DNA from: Akkermansia sp.
GTDB taxonomy: Bacteria > Verrucomicrobiota > Verrucomicrobiia > Verrucomicrobiales > Akkermansiaceae
NCBI GenBank assembly: GCA_024405435.1
Contig: JAKSOU010000001.1
Coordinates: forward strand, 57,881 to 121,880
Length of the DNA stretch: 64,000 bases
Reading direction: 5' to 3'
A program made the translations under genes and the position numbers. Positions within the stretch are counted from its first letter, which is position 1, and each line of letters starts with the position of its first letter. Under the pieces are notes generated by a model. It was not told the origin of the DNA. It ran no database searches and saw only the letters and a program-made list of their open reading frames with translations. Shown in pieces: positions 46,443 to 55,852 of this stretch.

Positions 46443-47426
46443 TCATTGTGCCGCGCCGCCCCCGCCGCGGAGGATGAGGCGGCGGCGCAGGTTGTTCCAG
46501 CCTTCCTCCAGCAGGTTGACGGGGTTTCTGCGCAGGTAGTGCCGGTTGTAGATGCAGCCGGCGGGGCGCTCCGGGGCGCCGGCGGCTTCATGCTCCGCCA
46601 CCACCTGCAGCACCTGGGAGTACAGGTTGTAGCGCTCGATGACGAGGCGCCGCGCCTCCACCAGCGCGGGCAGGCGCCGCGTGTACTCGTCGCTCTCCAT
46701 GGCGGCCTGGATGATGCGCAGGGCCTCCGGCGGGTCGTCCACGGGGATGCGGATGAAGCTCTCCGGCGGCAGCACCTGCTCCAGCTTGGGGTCACCCGCG
46801 TAGAAGGGCAGGCAGAGGCAGAGGATGGGGTCCGCCAGCTTCTCCGTCCAGTGGTAGGGCTGGATGGTGTTCTCCACGGCCACGTGGTAGCGGAAGGCGT
46901 CCAGGGCCTCGCACTTGCGCGTGATTTCACAGATGCCCTGCCCCTTCCACACAAATCCGGGCAGATTGGCGTGCAGGTATTCCAGCAGGCGGTGGCGCTT
47001 GAAGTGGTTGGTGTGCTTCATGAGCTTGCGGGAGCACACGTTGGAGACCATCTCCGTTTTCTCGAACTGCGGGTATTCTGCCAGCTCCTCCATGGTGTGC
47101 CCGGTCATCTGCACCAGGCAGCCGCAGCCGCGCCGGTAGTGGCGGTGCCGCAGCACCTGCGGGTCGCACGTGGTGAGCACGTAGTTGAACTGCCGCGTGT
47201 AGGCGGGGGATGGCACCTTGATTAGCTGCGGCTCCTGGGTCACCAGGATGGTGCGGTCCAGGGAGCATGCCAGCTCCACCTTGTCCACGCCGCGCGGCAG
47301 CTCGTCGTACACCACCGCCCAGTCGTATTCCCGGCAGTTTTCATCACGGGTGAACTCCACGCCCTGCCAGACGGTGCGTTCCGGCAGGAACTTGGTTTTC
47401 CAGGATGAGATGATTTTGACGATCAT
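46443..47426 (-). CDS. Glycosyltransferase family 10 (fucosyltransferase-like)
   Basis: A 327-residue protein whose C-terminal half matches the alpha-1,3-fucosyltransferase fold: FRYHVAVENTIQPYHWTEKL and LPFYAGDPKLEQVLPPESFI correspond to the donor-binding core of GT10. The N-terminal half binds the acceptor. It would transfer fucose or a related deoxy-sugar from GDP-fucose to a surface glycan. It lies 18 bases after the second sulfatase gene in the same operon. A second, more canonical GT10 is at 53121. Donor identity is inferred from family only. Confidence 0.82.
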   Translation of the reverse strand: MIVKIISSWKTKFLPERTVWQGVEFTRDENCREYDWAVVYDELPRGVDKVELACSLDRTILVTQEPQLIKVPSPAYTRQFNYVLTTCDPQVLRHRHYRRGCGCLVQMTGHTMEELAEYPQFEKTEMVSNVCSRKLMKHTNHFKRHRLLEYLHANLPGFVWKGQGICEITRKCEALDAFRYHVAVENTIQPYHWTEKLADPILCLCLPFYAGDPKLEQVLPPESFIRIPVDDPPEALRIIQAAMESDEYTRRLPALVEARRLVIERYNLYSQVLQVVAEHEAAGAPERPAGCIYNRHYLRRNPVNLLEEGWNNLRRRLILRGGGGAAQ

Positions 47427-47444
47427 GCGTGTTGTCTGCAGCGG

Positions 47445-49283
47445 TTATTCGGCGGGTTCGGGCTGCTCGCCGGAGTAGGGGCGCAGCTGCTTGGAGCACA
47501 GGTCGTACGCGGGGTTGTAGCTCTTGTGGGAGATGCCGAAAATGCCCAGGAGGGTGTGGTAGACGTGGTCCTGGGAGGCGGTCACGGCGTGGTTGGCGCG
47601 CATGTTCTCCATGGCCTCGCGGAAATGCGGGTGCAGGGCCTCGAACTCCGGGGAGGTTATCACCAGCAGGGGAACCAGGCAGCCGCCGGTCCGGTGGTAG
47701 TCCTCCTTCACCTGGCCGCGCTCCCAGCGCCCGCCGTCGTCCCCCACGTACTCGCCGTGGTCGCTCACGTAGATGTAGATGAACGGGCGGTGCCCCAAGC
47801 CCTCCACCAGGCGGCGGATGAATTCATCCATGTAGCAGATGGTGTTGTCGTACGCGTTCTGGGCCAGCAGGGCCATATCCGGGTGGTAGGCGGGGCGGTT
47901 GGCGCGGCCCTTGGGGCTGGCGGGCGTGAAGTGCGGGTTCGCTTGGTCGTACTTGGCAAAGGGGGCGTGGCTGCCCTCGTTGTTGATCAGAATGAAACTG
48001 TTTTCCGCCGGCTCCCGCGCCGCGAGGCCGTGCACCTGTCCCACCTGCTCCATGATGTCATCGGGGTATGCCACCATCTCGCCGCCCTCGGAAAAGAGCT
48101 CCAAAAGGCTCTGGTAGGGGGACTGGACGAAAAGCCCGCTCTGCGCGGCCGCCCTGCCCATCGGGCTGAAGGTGGTGTTCTTGAACCCGCAGGCACGGAA
48201 CACATCCACAATGCTGCGCACGGTGGGCGGAGTCTGGGCTGCGTTGCGGTCCATCACGTTGCCGCAGGCATCCGTCATGATGCTGACAAAGGCGTACACG
48301 GTGAGCGGGGCGGTCGAAATGCAGCGGTCGAAACGGACCAGGCGGTCACAGGTCTTGAGCCAGGGCGTGGTATCGCGGTGGTATCCGTAAATCCCCAGAT
48401 GGTCGGCGCGCACGCTCTCGCCGATATGGAGGATGCACAGCACGCCCTCCCCGCCCTTGAGGGTGGAGATGGACACATCCTGCGGCGAGACGGAGGGCAG
48501 CGTGCCGAGCGTGCGCAGCAGGCGGCGGTTCTCACCGTCTGCCTTCACAATGGTCTTGATGGTTCTGCGCGTGAGGCTCAGGGGCCACTCCGAGCAGTTG
48601 CACTTGTAATCCGGGGGTATGGTGTACTGGCGTGCCACCATGGCCACCAGCAGGAGCAGCAGCCCGCTGCCCAGAAGCCGCAGACGGCTCTCGCCGCGCG
48701 TCATGCGCAGCAGGACCCACACCACCCCGGCTATGAACAGCAGGGCCAGTGCAAGCAGCCCCGCCACTTCCGGTGTCAGGTAGTTCTGCACCTCCACCTT
48801 GTTGGCCCCGAACACCTGCATGACGATATCGTGGTCCAGCACGATACCGTACACGACCCGGCTCACGGCATCAATGAGCGAGCAGATGCAGCAAACGGAA
48901 AACAGCACGCCGAACAACCAGCGGGAAACGGCCAGGGCAACGCAGGCCACTCCCGCGGCAAAGAAAACGGCGTGCCCCAGCTGCGGCAGGTAGGGCCACA
49001 GCTCCGCATTCAGCAAGACATTGGCCACCAGGGCAACCAGACAGATACCGCACACGAGCTTGGAAGAGAGGAATCCCCCCCCCCGGTGCCGCCTGAATAC
49101 CGCATAGCAACCGGCAGCCAAGGCAGCACAAATCAGGGCGGACTCTATCTTGTACCCCTTGGCCTGGTCCCCAAACCACCATGGGAAAGAGGCAACCACC
49201 GGCCACACGAGCAAGACTGCGGAAGCCAGCAGCAGGATAATCCTGTATCTTTTGGGGGAGGGATTGCCGTTATCACTATTCAT
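47445..49283 (-). CDS. Phosphoethanolamine transferase-like membrane sulfatase (copy 2)
   Basis: A 612-residue protein with five N-terminal membrane helices (to about residue 200) and a C-terminal alkaline-phosphatase-fold domain like EptA/CptA, which add phosphoethanolamine to lipid A or core. ILHIGESVRADHLGIYGY holds the first metal ligand (Glu), CISTAPLTVYAFVSIMTD the nucleophile-Thr region, and YVSDHGEYVGD the Asp-His metal pair. It is closely related to the protein encoded just upstream. The start at 49283 (MNSDNGNPS) comes 20 bases after that gene stops. The exact group transferred is unknown. Confidence 0.85.
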   Translation of the reverse strand: MNSDNGNPSPKRYRIILLLASAVLLVWPVVASFPWWFGDQAKGYKIESALICAALAAGCYAVFRRHRGGGFLSSKLVCGICLVALVANVLLNAELWPYLPQLGHAVFFAAGVACVALAVSRWLFGVLFSVCCICSLIDAVSRVVYGIVLDHDIVMQVFGANKVEVQNYLTPEVAGLLALALLFIAGVVWVLLRMTRGESRLRLLGSGLLLLLVAMVARQYTIPPDYKCNCSEWPLSLTRRTIKTIVKADGENRRLLRTLGTLPSVSPQDVSISTLKGGEGVLCILHIGESVRADHLGIYGYHRDTTPWLKTCDRLVRFDRCISTAPLTVYAFVSIMTDACGNVMDRNAAQTPPTVRSIVDVFRACGFKNTTFSPMGRAAAQSGLFVQSPYQSLLELFSEGGEMVAYPDDIMEQVGQVHGLAAREPAENSFILINNEGSHAPFAKYDQANPHFTPASPKGRANRPAYHPDMALLAQNAYDNTICYMDEFIRRLVEGLGHRPFIYIYVSDHGEYVGDDGGRWERGQVKEDYHRTGGCLVPLLVITSPEFEALHPHFREAMENMRANHAVTASQDHVYHTLLGIFGISHKSYNPAYDLCSKQLRPYSGEQPEPAE

Positions 49284-49303
49284 TCCAATATGCGCATGTT
49301 GCT

Positions 49304-51169
49304 TCAGTTGCGGGGCGTTTCCGCAGGGGTGGCGGCAGGAGAACCAGGCTGTTCCCCGGTGTACGGCTGAACCCGGTCGGAGCTCAGATCCAGCTCCGCC
49401 CTGTACGCGGCGGTGGAGATGCCGAAAATGCCCAGCAGGGTGTGGAAGACGTTGTCCTGGGAGGCGGTCACGGCATGGTTGGCGCGCAGCCTCTCCATGG
49501 CCTCGCGGAAATGCGGGTGCAGGGCCTCGAACTCGGGGGAGGCTATCACCAGCAGCGGCACCAGGCAGCCGTTCGTGCGGCAGTAATTCTCCTCTGCCTG
49601 GCCACGTTCCCACAGACCGCCGTCATCACCCAAGTATTCCCCGTGGTCACTAACGTAGAGGTAGACAAAGGGGCGGTTTCCCAACCCCTCCACCAGGCGG
49701 CGGATATATTCATCCGTGTAGCAGATGGTGTTGTCGTATGCGTTCCGCGCCAACTCCGCCATGTCCGGATTGGAGGCCGGGCTGTTGCGGCGCCCCTGGG
49801 GATCGGCCGGAGAGAAAGGGGGATTCGCCTTGTCATACCAGGCAAAGGGGACATGGCTGCCCTCGTTGTTGATCAGGATAAAGCGGTTGGTCTCCGGCTC
49901 CCCGCCCACCTTGCCGAGGATTTGCGGGATTTGCTGCATGGGATCGCCGCTGTAGGCAACCATTTCCCCGCTTTCGGAGAACAGCTCCAGCAGGCACTCG
50001 CAGACCCCTTTCCCCAAGATGCCCCTGTGCTCCGTCCGGCTGACCTGACTGAATGTGCACTCCTTGAACCCGCACGCCGCGAATACATCCGCCAGGCTGC
50101 GCACGGTGGGCTCCGTATGGGGTGCATCCTTTATCATCGTGTTGCCGCAGGCATCCGACATGATACCGTACATTGCGTATGTGGTGAACGGGGCAAAGGA
50201 AACGCAGCGGTCGAAATGGACTAGGCGCCCGTTGGCCCCCAGCCAGGGCGTGGTATCGCGGTGGTAGCCGTATATGCCCGTGTGGTCGGCGCGCACGCTC
50301 TCCCCGATATGGAGGATGCACACCACTCCCTCCCCCCCCTTCAGCGCGGGGACGGAAACATCATCCTTCGTCATGTGCGGGAGCTTTTCCAACGTGCGCA
50401 GCAGGCTGGGGCCCCCATCGCTTGCGTCCGCAAAGGCCTTAATGGTCATACGGGTGAGCTGGAACGGCCATTCCCCGCAGCTACTCTTGGCATTCAGGGG
50501 GATGGTGTACTGGCGCGCCACCGTGGATGCCAGCAGGAGGAGAAGCCCGGTGCCCAGCAGGCGCAGGCGGCCCTGCCCGCGCGTTGCGCGCAGCAGCCAC
50601 CACACCAGCCCGGCAATGAACAGCAGGGCGGCGGCCAGCAGGAGCGCCACATCCCACGTGAGGTAGTTCTGCACCTCCATTGCATTGGCGTCCAACACCT
50701 GCATCACCACCTCCTTGTTCAGGAGAATGCCATACTTGACACGGCTCACGGCATCAACGAAGGAACAGAGGAAGCACAGGGAAAACAGGATGCCGAACAA
50801 CCAGCGGGAGGCCGTGAGGAGAAGGCAGCACAACCCCATGCCGAAAAGCATGGCGTGCCCCAGCTGCGGCATATCCAGCCACAGGTCCACATTCAGCGCA
50901 ATATTGGCAACCAGCATGGCCAGGGCAATCTGCCACACGGCCTTGGACGGCAGGAAGGCCTCCACGCCCCCCCGCTTCTTGTACAGGAACACACAGGCCG
51001 CCGCCAACGACAGGCATGTCACCGCGGTTCCCCATTTGTACCCTTTCACACATTCCTCAAACCACTGGGAGAAATAGGCAACGGACGGCCAAACAAGGAG
51101 GACGGCGAAAAATAAAAGCAAGGCAAGCCGATATGCGCGAGGCTTCTGAGAATCGTTGCTACCGTTCAT
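49304..51169 (-). CDS. Phosphoethanolamine transferase-like membrane sulfatase (copy 1)
   Basis: A 621-residue paralogue of the next gene, similar over its full length: five membrane helices, then ILHIGESVRADHTGIYGYH, CVSFAPFTTYAMYGIMSD and YVSDHGEYLGDDGG. Both copies keep the metal ligands (E in GES, D-H in SDHGE), so both should be active. The start at 51169 (MNGSNDS) is fixed by the promoter at 51192-51220, which lies inside the longer open frame. It heads a four-gene operon. Tandem retention suggests two acceptor sites on LPS or glycan. Confidence 0.85.
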   Translation of the reverse strand: MNGSNDSQKPRAYRLALLLFFAVLLVWPSVAYFSQWFEECVKGYKWGTAVTCLSLAAACVFLYKKRGGVEAFLPSKAVWQIALAMLVANIALNVDLWLDMPQLGHAMLFGMGLCCLLLTASRWLFGILFSLCFLCSFVDAVSRVKYGILLNKEVVMQVLDANAMEVQNYLTWDVALLLAAALLFIAGLVWWLLRATRGQGRLRLLGTGLLLLLASTVARQYTIPLNAKSSCGEWPFQLTRMTIKAFADASDGGPSLLRTLEKLPHMTKDDVSVPALKGGEGVVCILHIGESVRADHTGIYGYHRDTTPWLGANGRLVHFDRCVSFAPFTTYAMYGIMSDACGNTMIKDAPHTEPTVRSLADVFAACGFKECTFSQVSRTEHRGILGKGVCECLLELFSESGEMVAYSGDPMQQIPQILGKVGGEPETNRFILINNEGSHVPFAWYDKANPPFSPADPQGRRNSPASNPDMAELARNAYDNTICYTDEYIRRLVEGLGNRPFVYLYVSDHGEYLGDDGGLWERGQAEENYCRTNGCLVPLLVIASPEFEALHPHFREAMERLRANHAVTASQDNVFHTLLGIFGISTAAYRAELDLSSDRVQPYTGEQPGSPAATPAETPRN

Positions 51170-51191
51170 GATACTACAACCTGACGCTTCC

Positions 51192-51220
51192 ATTCTACTG
51201 GCGGTGCCGACGTGCGTCAA
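51192..51220 (-). promoter_or_regulatory. Promoter of the sulfatase-GT10 operon
   Basis: Minus strand: TTGACG, 17-base spacer, TAGAAT, 22 bases upstream of the ATG at 51169. Confidence 0.6.
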
Positions 51221-51301
51221 GTCTTTTCCAAGCGTACATTTCCAAGCGCGCACGGCACCGGCAGGTCTCGTGTGGACTCCAGTCGGCGGTTCAATGCGCG
51301 G

Positions 51302-52078
51302 TCAATGCGGCAGGCGGCGCACATCCACGCGCTTCATGCGGGAGCACAGCAGGCGTGACACGTGCTTGTAGAAACCTGCGGCCTTGAGGAAACGTTGCCA
51401 GCCACCCAGGGGCGGGAGCTCGCGGTTGTAGGCGGCGGCATCGCTGGATTTCTGACCTTCATGGATACGGAACCCGCCCAGGACAGCGTTGATGGTGTAT
51501 AGGGGTTCAAACCGGGCGAAACGCATCCACATGTCGAAATCGCCTGCGTAGCGCATATCCGGGTTGATTCCGCCCGACTTCTCGTAAAGCTCGCGGGACC
51601 AGAAGGTGGATTCCTGTTGGACAACGCTGCCGCGGCGGCCGTCGCACCACCCCTTGCGCAGGCAGTATCGGGGAAAGAGCGGAGCGGCCCTGCGCATGAA
51701 ATACTGGCATCCGGTTTCATCAAAGTAGGAGGGGAACCCGGTGCACCAGCGGATGTGGGGTGTGCGGAACACCCGCTCCACCAGCTGCGTGGTCCAGGGC
51801 ATGTACATATCATCGCAATTCAGGTAGGAAAAGACCTCCCCCGCGGCCATGCGGAAACCCTTGGCAATGGCATCGTACATGCCCCGGTCCTTCTCCGAAA
51901 TCCAGCGCATGGGGTAGGTGCCCTCATACCGGCGGATGATTTCCAGCGTTCCATCCGTGGACCCGCCGTCCACAATGATGTGCTCGAAATTCCGGGCGTT
52001 CTGGTTCTTGACGGATAGTATGCACTGCTCAATGAATTCCGCGCCGTTGTAACAGGGGGTGACAATGCTAATCAACAT
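51302..52078 (-). CDS. Glycosyltransferase family 2 (paralogue of 6429-7214)
   Basis: A 258-residue single-domain GT2. The start MLISIVTPCYNGAEFIEQCI, VDGGSTDGT, and the metal motif LNCDDMYMP are present. It is closely similar to the GT2 at 6429 (TYPMRWISEKDRGMYDAIAKGF; WWxxGxxGx-type later part QQESTFWSRELYEKSGG). The start at 52078 is used because a strong promoter (52142-52169) lies within the longer frame. It is divergent from the GT2 gene at 52236. Substrate is unknown. Confidence 0.87.
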   Translation of the reverse strand: MLISIVTPCYNGAEFIEQCILSVKNQNARNFEHIIVDGGSTDGTLEIIRRYEGTYPMRWISEKDRGMYDAIAKGFRMAAGEVFSYLNCDDMYMPWTTQLVERVFRTPHIRWCTGFPSYFDETGCQYFMRRAAPLFPRYCLRKGWCDGRRGSVVQQESTFWSRELYEKSGGINPDMRYAGDFDMWMRFARFEPLYTINAVLGGFRIHEGQKSSDAAAYNRELPPLGGWQRFLKAAGFYKHVSRLLCSRMKRVDVRRLPH

Positions 52079-52141
52079 AACTCGCGATTTGTTTGACTGG
52101 ACTTCGGCAGGCTGAAGAGCCGGCGGCTCCCACAGGCGCGT

Positions 52142-52169
52142 ATTGTATGGACGGGGCATGATTTGTCAA
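52142..52169 (-). promoter_or_regulatory. Promoter of the GT2 gene at 51302-52078
   Basis: Minus strand: TTGACA (perfect), 16-base spacer, TACAAT, about 60 bases upstream of the ATG. Confidence 0.65.
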
Positions 52170-52235
52170 GCCATTTGTCTTGGACAAAGTTGCGCTTGCA
52201 TGCATTGGGAACACTGTGGTATCATGGAGGAAGCT

Positions 52236-53114
52236 ATGATGGAATCAGCTTCAGAGCAGACCGCGCCCACCGTATCCGTGTTGATTCCCGTATACAACAC
52301 ACGGGCGGAGTGGTTGCGGGAGGCCATTGACAGCGTGCTGAACCAGGACCTACCGGATTTCGAGCTTCTGCTGGCGGACGACTGCTCCACGCAGCCGCAG
52401 GTTCGCGAGGTGCTGGAGAGCTACCACGACCCGCGCATCCGCGTGATGTACAATGAGAGGAACATGGGCTGCGCCGCCACCACCAACAAGCTCTTCGACA
52501 TGGCGCGCGGCCGGTACTGGATGCGCCTGGATGCGGACGACACCATCCCCCCGTCCCGCCTCCGCAAGCAGGTGGAGCACTTTGAAACCCACCCGGACAT
52601 CGGCGTGTGCGCGTGCTGGTTCGACCACATGGCCACGGGAGAGGTGTTCCGCATACCGGAGGACGACATGGCCATCCGCCAGATATTGTGCATCTCCTGC
52701 ATCATCCCCAACAGCGCGGCCATGTACCGGGCCTCCGTGATGCAGGAGCACCACATCCGCTTCGATATGGAGTTCCCCATGTCGGACGACTGGGCGCTGC
52801 TGCGGCGCCTGCTGCGGGTGACGAAGTTCGGCGCGGTGCAGGAGGTGCTGTTCCACTACCGCACGAGCCCGCACAGCTTCTCGCGGCGGAGCAAGGTGGG
52901 CATGCGGCGGGACACATTCATCCTGCAGCAGCGCATACGCCGTGAGAACCCGGAAGCCTGGAACGAAATCCGGGACAAGATTGTGACCACGCGGCGCTAC
53001 CGCCTGTTTGGGCTGATACCGTTCCTGACCATCACCAAGAGCGGGAACGAGACCACGTGCAAGCTTTTCTCCTGCATCACGCTCTACACCTCGCGGGACA
53101 AATTCAAATTCTGA
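52236..53114 (+). CDS. Glycosyltransferase family 2
   Basis: A 292-residue GT2. TVSVLIPVYNTRAEWLREAI, LADDCSTQPQVREVL and the metal motif RLDADDTIPPS are standard. The start at 52236 is favoured by a good ribosome site (GGAGGAAG) five bases before it; a second ATG follows at once. It is followed six bases after its stop by the GT10 fucosyltransferase gene, so the two probably build one linkage region. An upstream TTGCAT, 18-base spacer, TATCAT may be its promoter. Confidence 0.87.
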   Translation: MMESASEQTAPTVSVLIPVYNTRAEWLREAIDSVLNQDLPDFELLLADDCSTQPQVREVLESYHDPRIRVMYNERNMGCAATTNKLFDMARGRYWMRLDADDTIPPSRLRKQVEHFETHPDIGVCACWFDHMATGEVFRIPEDDMAIRQILCISCIIPNSAAMYRASVMQEHHIRFDMEFPMSDDWALLRRLLRVTKFGAVQEVLFHYRTSPHSFSRRSKVGMRRDTFILQQRIRRENPEAWNEIRDKIVTTRRYRLFGLIPFLTITKSGNETTCKLFSCITLYTSRDKFKF

Positions 53115-53120
53115 CGCGCC

Positions 53121-54200
53121 GTGGAGAAACCACCCATCAAGATTGCCTATGCGGATTTCTTTTCCGGGTTCAATCCGGAGAGCAACGTGCTAGCGGATGC
53201 GCTGCGCGAGCACTTCACGCCGGTGATAGACGAGGCGCACCCGGATTTCCTGTTCTACGCCGGGTACGGCGTGCGGCACCTGGGCTACACGGGCTGTGTG
53301 AAAATCTTCTTCAGCGGGGAGAACCTGGCGCCGGACTTCAACCAGTGCGACTACGCCATCAGCGCGTGCCGCATGGACTTTTGCGGGCGCAACCTGTACC
53401 TGCCGCCATGCCTTTCCCAATACCGGAGCAACGCGGCACCGCAGCTGCCGCCCGTGGAGCCTGAAATGGCGCACCGCGCGTTCTGCTCGTTCATCTACTC
53501 CCACGCCAAGGTGGGGGAGGGCAGCGTGCGCCGCAGGGAATTCTGCGAGCGGTTGATGAAGGAATACGCGCACGTGGACTGCCCCGGCGCCGTGCTGCAC
53601 AACCTGGACGCCCCGGAACTCGCCGCCCGCGGCGACGAGGCCAACTGGAACGCATCCAAGATTCGCTTCCTCTCCAAGTACAAATTCAACATCGCCTTTG
53701 AAAACAGCAACGCGGACGGGTACATCACCGAGAAGCTCACCGACTGCTTCCTGGGCAACACCGTGCCCATCTACTACGGCGGCGCGGGCAACACGGTCCC
53801 CTTCCCCAGGGAGGCCATGATCTACGCCAACGACTACGCTGACGAGGACGCGCTGCTGGCGCGCATCCGCGAGGTGAACGAGGACGATGGGCTCTACCTG
53901 GCCATGCTGGCGGCCAACCCCCTGCGCCACGGCATGGATTTCTCGCCCGGACGAGCCGTTGCAGACTACCTGGCCTCCATCGTCCGGCGCGGCAACAAGC
54001 CGTTCGAGAAGGACGCATGGGAATTCGGGGATGCGGCGCGGCTGCGCCGCATGCGCTGCTGCGTGGGTCCGTGGTCGGCATCCCTGCGCTATGTGCTGAG
54101 TTGCGTTGCATCCGTTTTTGCGGACCGGGAGACGGCGCGCCGGCGGCGGCACGCCTTCAAGCGGGCCATGCATGATGTGCAAGACCTCACCCGCCATTGA
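53121..54200 (+). CDS. Alpha-1,3-fucosyltransferase-like enzyme, GT10
   Basis: A 359-residue GT10 with the full alpha-1,3-fucosyltransferase signature KFNIAFENSNADGYITEKL followed by NTVPIYYGGAGN, the GDP-fucose-binding core shared with Helicobacter FucT. The first half begins IKIAYADFFSGFNPE. The start codon is GTG at 53121. A basic C-terminal tail (ARRRRHAFKRAMHD) could aid membrane attachment as in FucT proteins. Fucosylated O-chains can mimic host Lewis antigens in that family; whether this happens here is not shown. Its operon partner is the GT2 gene just before. Confidence 0.9.
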   Translation: MEKPPIKIAYADFFSGFNPESNVLADALREHFTPVIDEAHPDFLFYAGYGVRHLGYTGCVKIFFSGENLAPDFNQCDYAISACRMDFCGRNLYLPPCLSQYRSNAAPQLPPVEPEMAHRAFCSFIYSHAKVGEGSVRRREFCERLMKEYAHVDCPGAVLHNLDAPELAARGDEANWNASKIRFLSKYKFNIAFENSNADGYITEKLTDCFLGNTVPIYYGGAGNTVPFPREAMIYANDYADEDALLARIREVNEDDGLYLAMLAANPLRHGMDFSPGRAVADYLASIVRRGNKPFEKDAWEFGDAARLRRMRCCVGPWSASLRYVLSCVASVFADRETARRRRHAFKRAMHDVQDLTRH

Positions 54201-54254
54201 AAGCCGATTGCCCCAGATGGCGGAAAGGGGCAGGAACGTGCCTCTGTATAATAG

Positions 54255-55832
54255 CTAATCCCCTAAGGGCTCCCAGATTTTGATGATCACAACCCCCTTA
54301 TCCACCCGCACACTGCCGTCCGCCGGCCAAATTGGCATTTCCCGCAGGGCTTGTGCATGCTCTGCCTCCTGCTCGCGGGAGGCCACCTTCAGCCGAGGCA
54401 AACGTTCAGACCTTATATATGACTGCACCGTGAACTCTGCAACGCGCCTCTTGGGATGGGCAAACAGGAAGGGGCTGGCGCAAGAGGATATCCAATAGGA
54501 GCTGCGTCTCTGCTGAATTCGCGAATCCTGATGATAATCTCCTGGCAGACGGCCGCAAAGAAGAATGGGGCAATCCAAGCAGCCCGCCTGAACCCCGGCA
54601 GCTTGCCCGCGCGCATTCATGTCCCGTAGTTCGGCAAGGGCGGTAGCCGCTCCGTATTGCTCGTTCTTCGCAGTATTTGAAACACGGTATGTACTTTGCA
54701 TTACAACAAAGGACACTACGACAAGAAGCACACGGCGAAAATATGCAAGTGAGCAAACAGGGTGACACAGCAACAGCCCCACACAACATGCAAGAGCCAG
54801 CGGTTTTGCCAATAGCACGCGAGATTCCGTGCCGATTGGAGACAAAAGCATGATGCCGGAAAGGTAGGGAATGCAAAGCAATGTGATACCGCCGGCAGCT
54901 ATCATCGCCGCCTTGCGCCACCCAAGCCGTCGCCATGACAACACAGAAAGCGCACCTACCGCCACCCAGCCGTAGGTGTAGATTTTTCCATCGGCCGAGA
55001 ACATTTTACGAAACGGTTCCACCACGCCATAATCCCACATCAGGCGGCAGTAATCCGGCACCCCGTGCATGGATTGCCAGCCCACGATGGATTGTTGGTA
55101 ATCCGCCGTTCCAGCCAGCACATCATGCGGCAAGAAGAACTTAATGGTTGCAGCAATTGCGAAATACAGGGTGCAGGACACCGCGCACACGCCCAAGCCA
55201 TGCAACAGGCACCGGAAATCCGGCCTTTCGGAAAGGTTGTCTACGGCGCGGAACAGGAACCAGGCAAACATCAGCGTGGCATACACCAAAACGATAGTGT
55301 GGTAGCACGCCACCCCCAACGTGCAACACAAGACCGCCAAGACAATTTGCCAACGCCTGCCTGAAAGGGTCAGGATAACTGCCAAGGTGCTGAGCAAAAT
55401 GCCCAATGCCGCGCCATCACACATCTTTTGGAAAAACAGGACTCCCATCCATTGCGTGCAGCCCACGTAAATACAGCCATAGGCAAAGCGTTGGAAATTT
55501 CTGTTTAAACCCAACAGTTTCACCTGCAAAAGAAGCGCGGCAGATATGAAAAGTCCGGAAACCACACCGGCAGCAGGGTAGATTACGGCAAAACCTCCCG
55601 TAATGCGCCGCAAAATCCAAATCACAAATCGGCCGTTGGACAAGTATTCCGGACCGACCTTGCCTTCCAGCAGGTCTTCAACGTGAACAACCCCTGAAAA
55701 CAAGTAAGAGGCATACACCAGCATGTATACGGCAAAAAACGCCAGCAGCCATTTGGCATCCCTCATGTTGAAGCACCCTAGGGCGCGCCCGGCAGGGTTA
55801 TTCCAACCCTTGTTGTTTTCACTTTCCATCAT
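54255..55832 (-). CDS. GtrII-like integral membrane glucosyltransferase (second copy)
   Basis: A 525-residue membrane protein with about eleven helices, paralogous in layout to 17803-19326. The early loop has VVHVEDLLEGKVG (acidic catalytic candidates), a C-terminal soluble part follows, and the final segment DGSVRVDKGVVIIKIWEP matches the end of the first copy. The GT-C fold suggests transfer from a polyprenyl-phosphate sugar in the periplasm. It lies 20 bases after hldD in the same operon. The start at 55832 gives two Met codons in a row (MMESE). GtrB at 21456 is the only visible donor-making partner in this window. Confidence 0.72.
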   Translation of the reverse strand: MMESENNKGWNNPAGRALGCFNMRDAKWLLAFFAVYMLVYASYLFSGVVHVEDLLEGKVGPEYLSNGRFVIWILRRITGGFAVIYPAAGVVSGLFISAALLLQVKLLGLNRNFQRFAYGCIYVGCTQWMGVLFFQKMCDGAALGILLSTLAVILTLSGRRWQIVLAVLCCTLGVACYHTIVLVYATLMFAWFLFRAVDNLSERPDFRCLLHGLGVCAVSCTLYFAIAATIKFFLPHDVLAGTADYQQSIVGWQSMHGVPDYCRLMWDYGVVEPFRKMFSADGKIYTYGWVAVGALSVLSWRRLGWRKAAMIAAGGITLLCIPYLSGIMLLSPIGTESRVLLAKPLALACCVGLLLCHPVCSLAYFRRVLLVVVSFVVMQSTYRVSNTAKNEQYGAATALAELRDMNARGQAAGVQAGCLDCPILLCGRLPGDYHQDSRIQQRRSSYWISSCASPFLFAHPKRRVAEFTVQSYIRSERLPRLKVASREQEAEHAQALREMPIWPADGSVRVDKGVVIIKIWEPLGD

Positions 55833-55852
55833 AGCAAGCCTACAAATTACAA

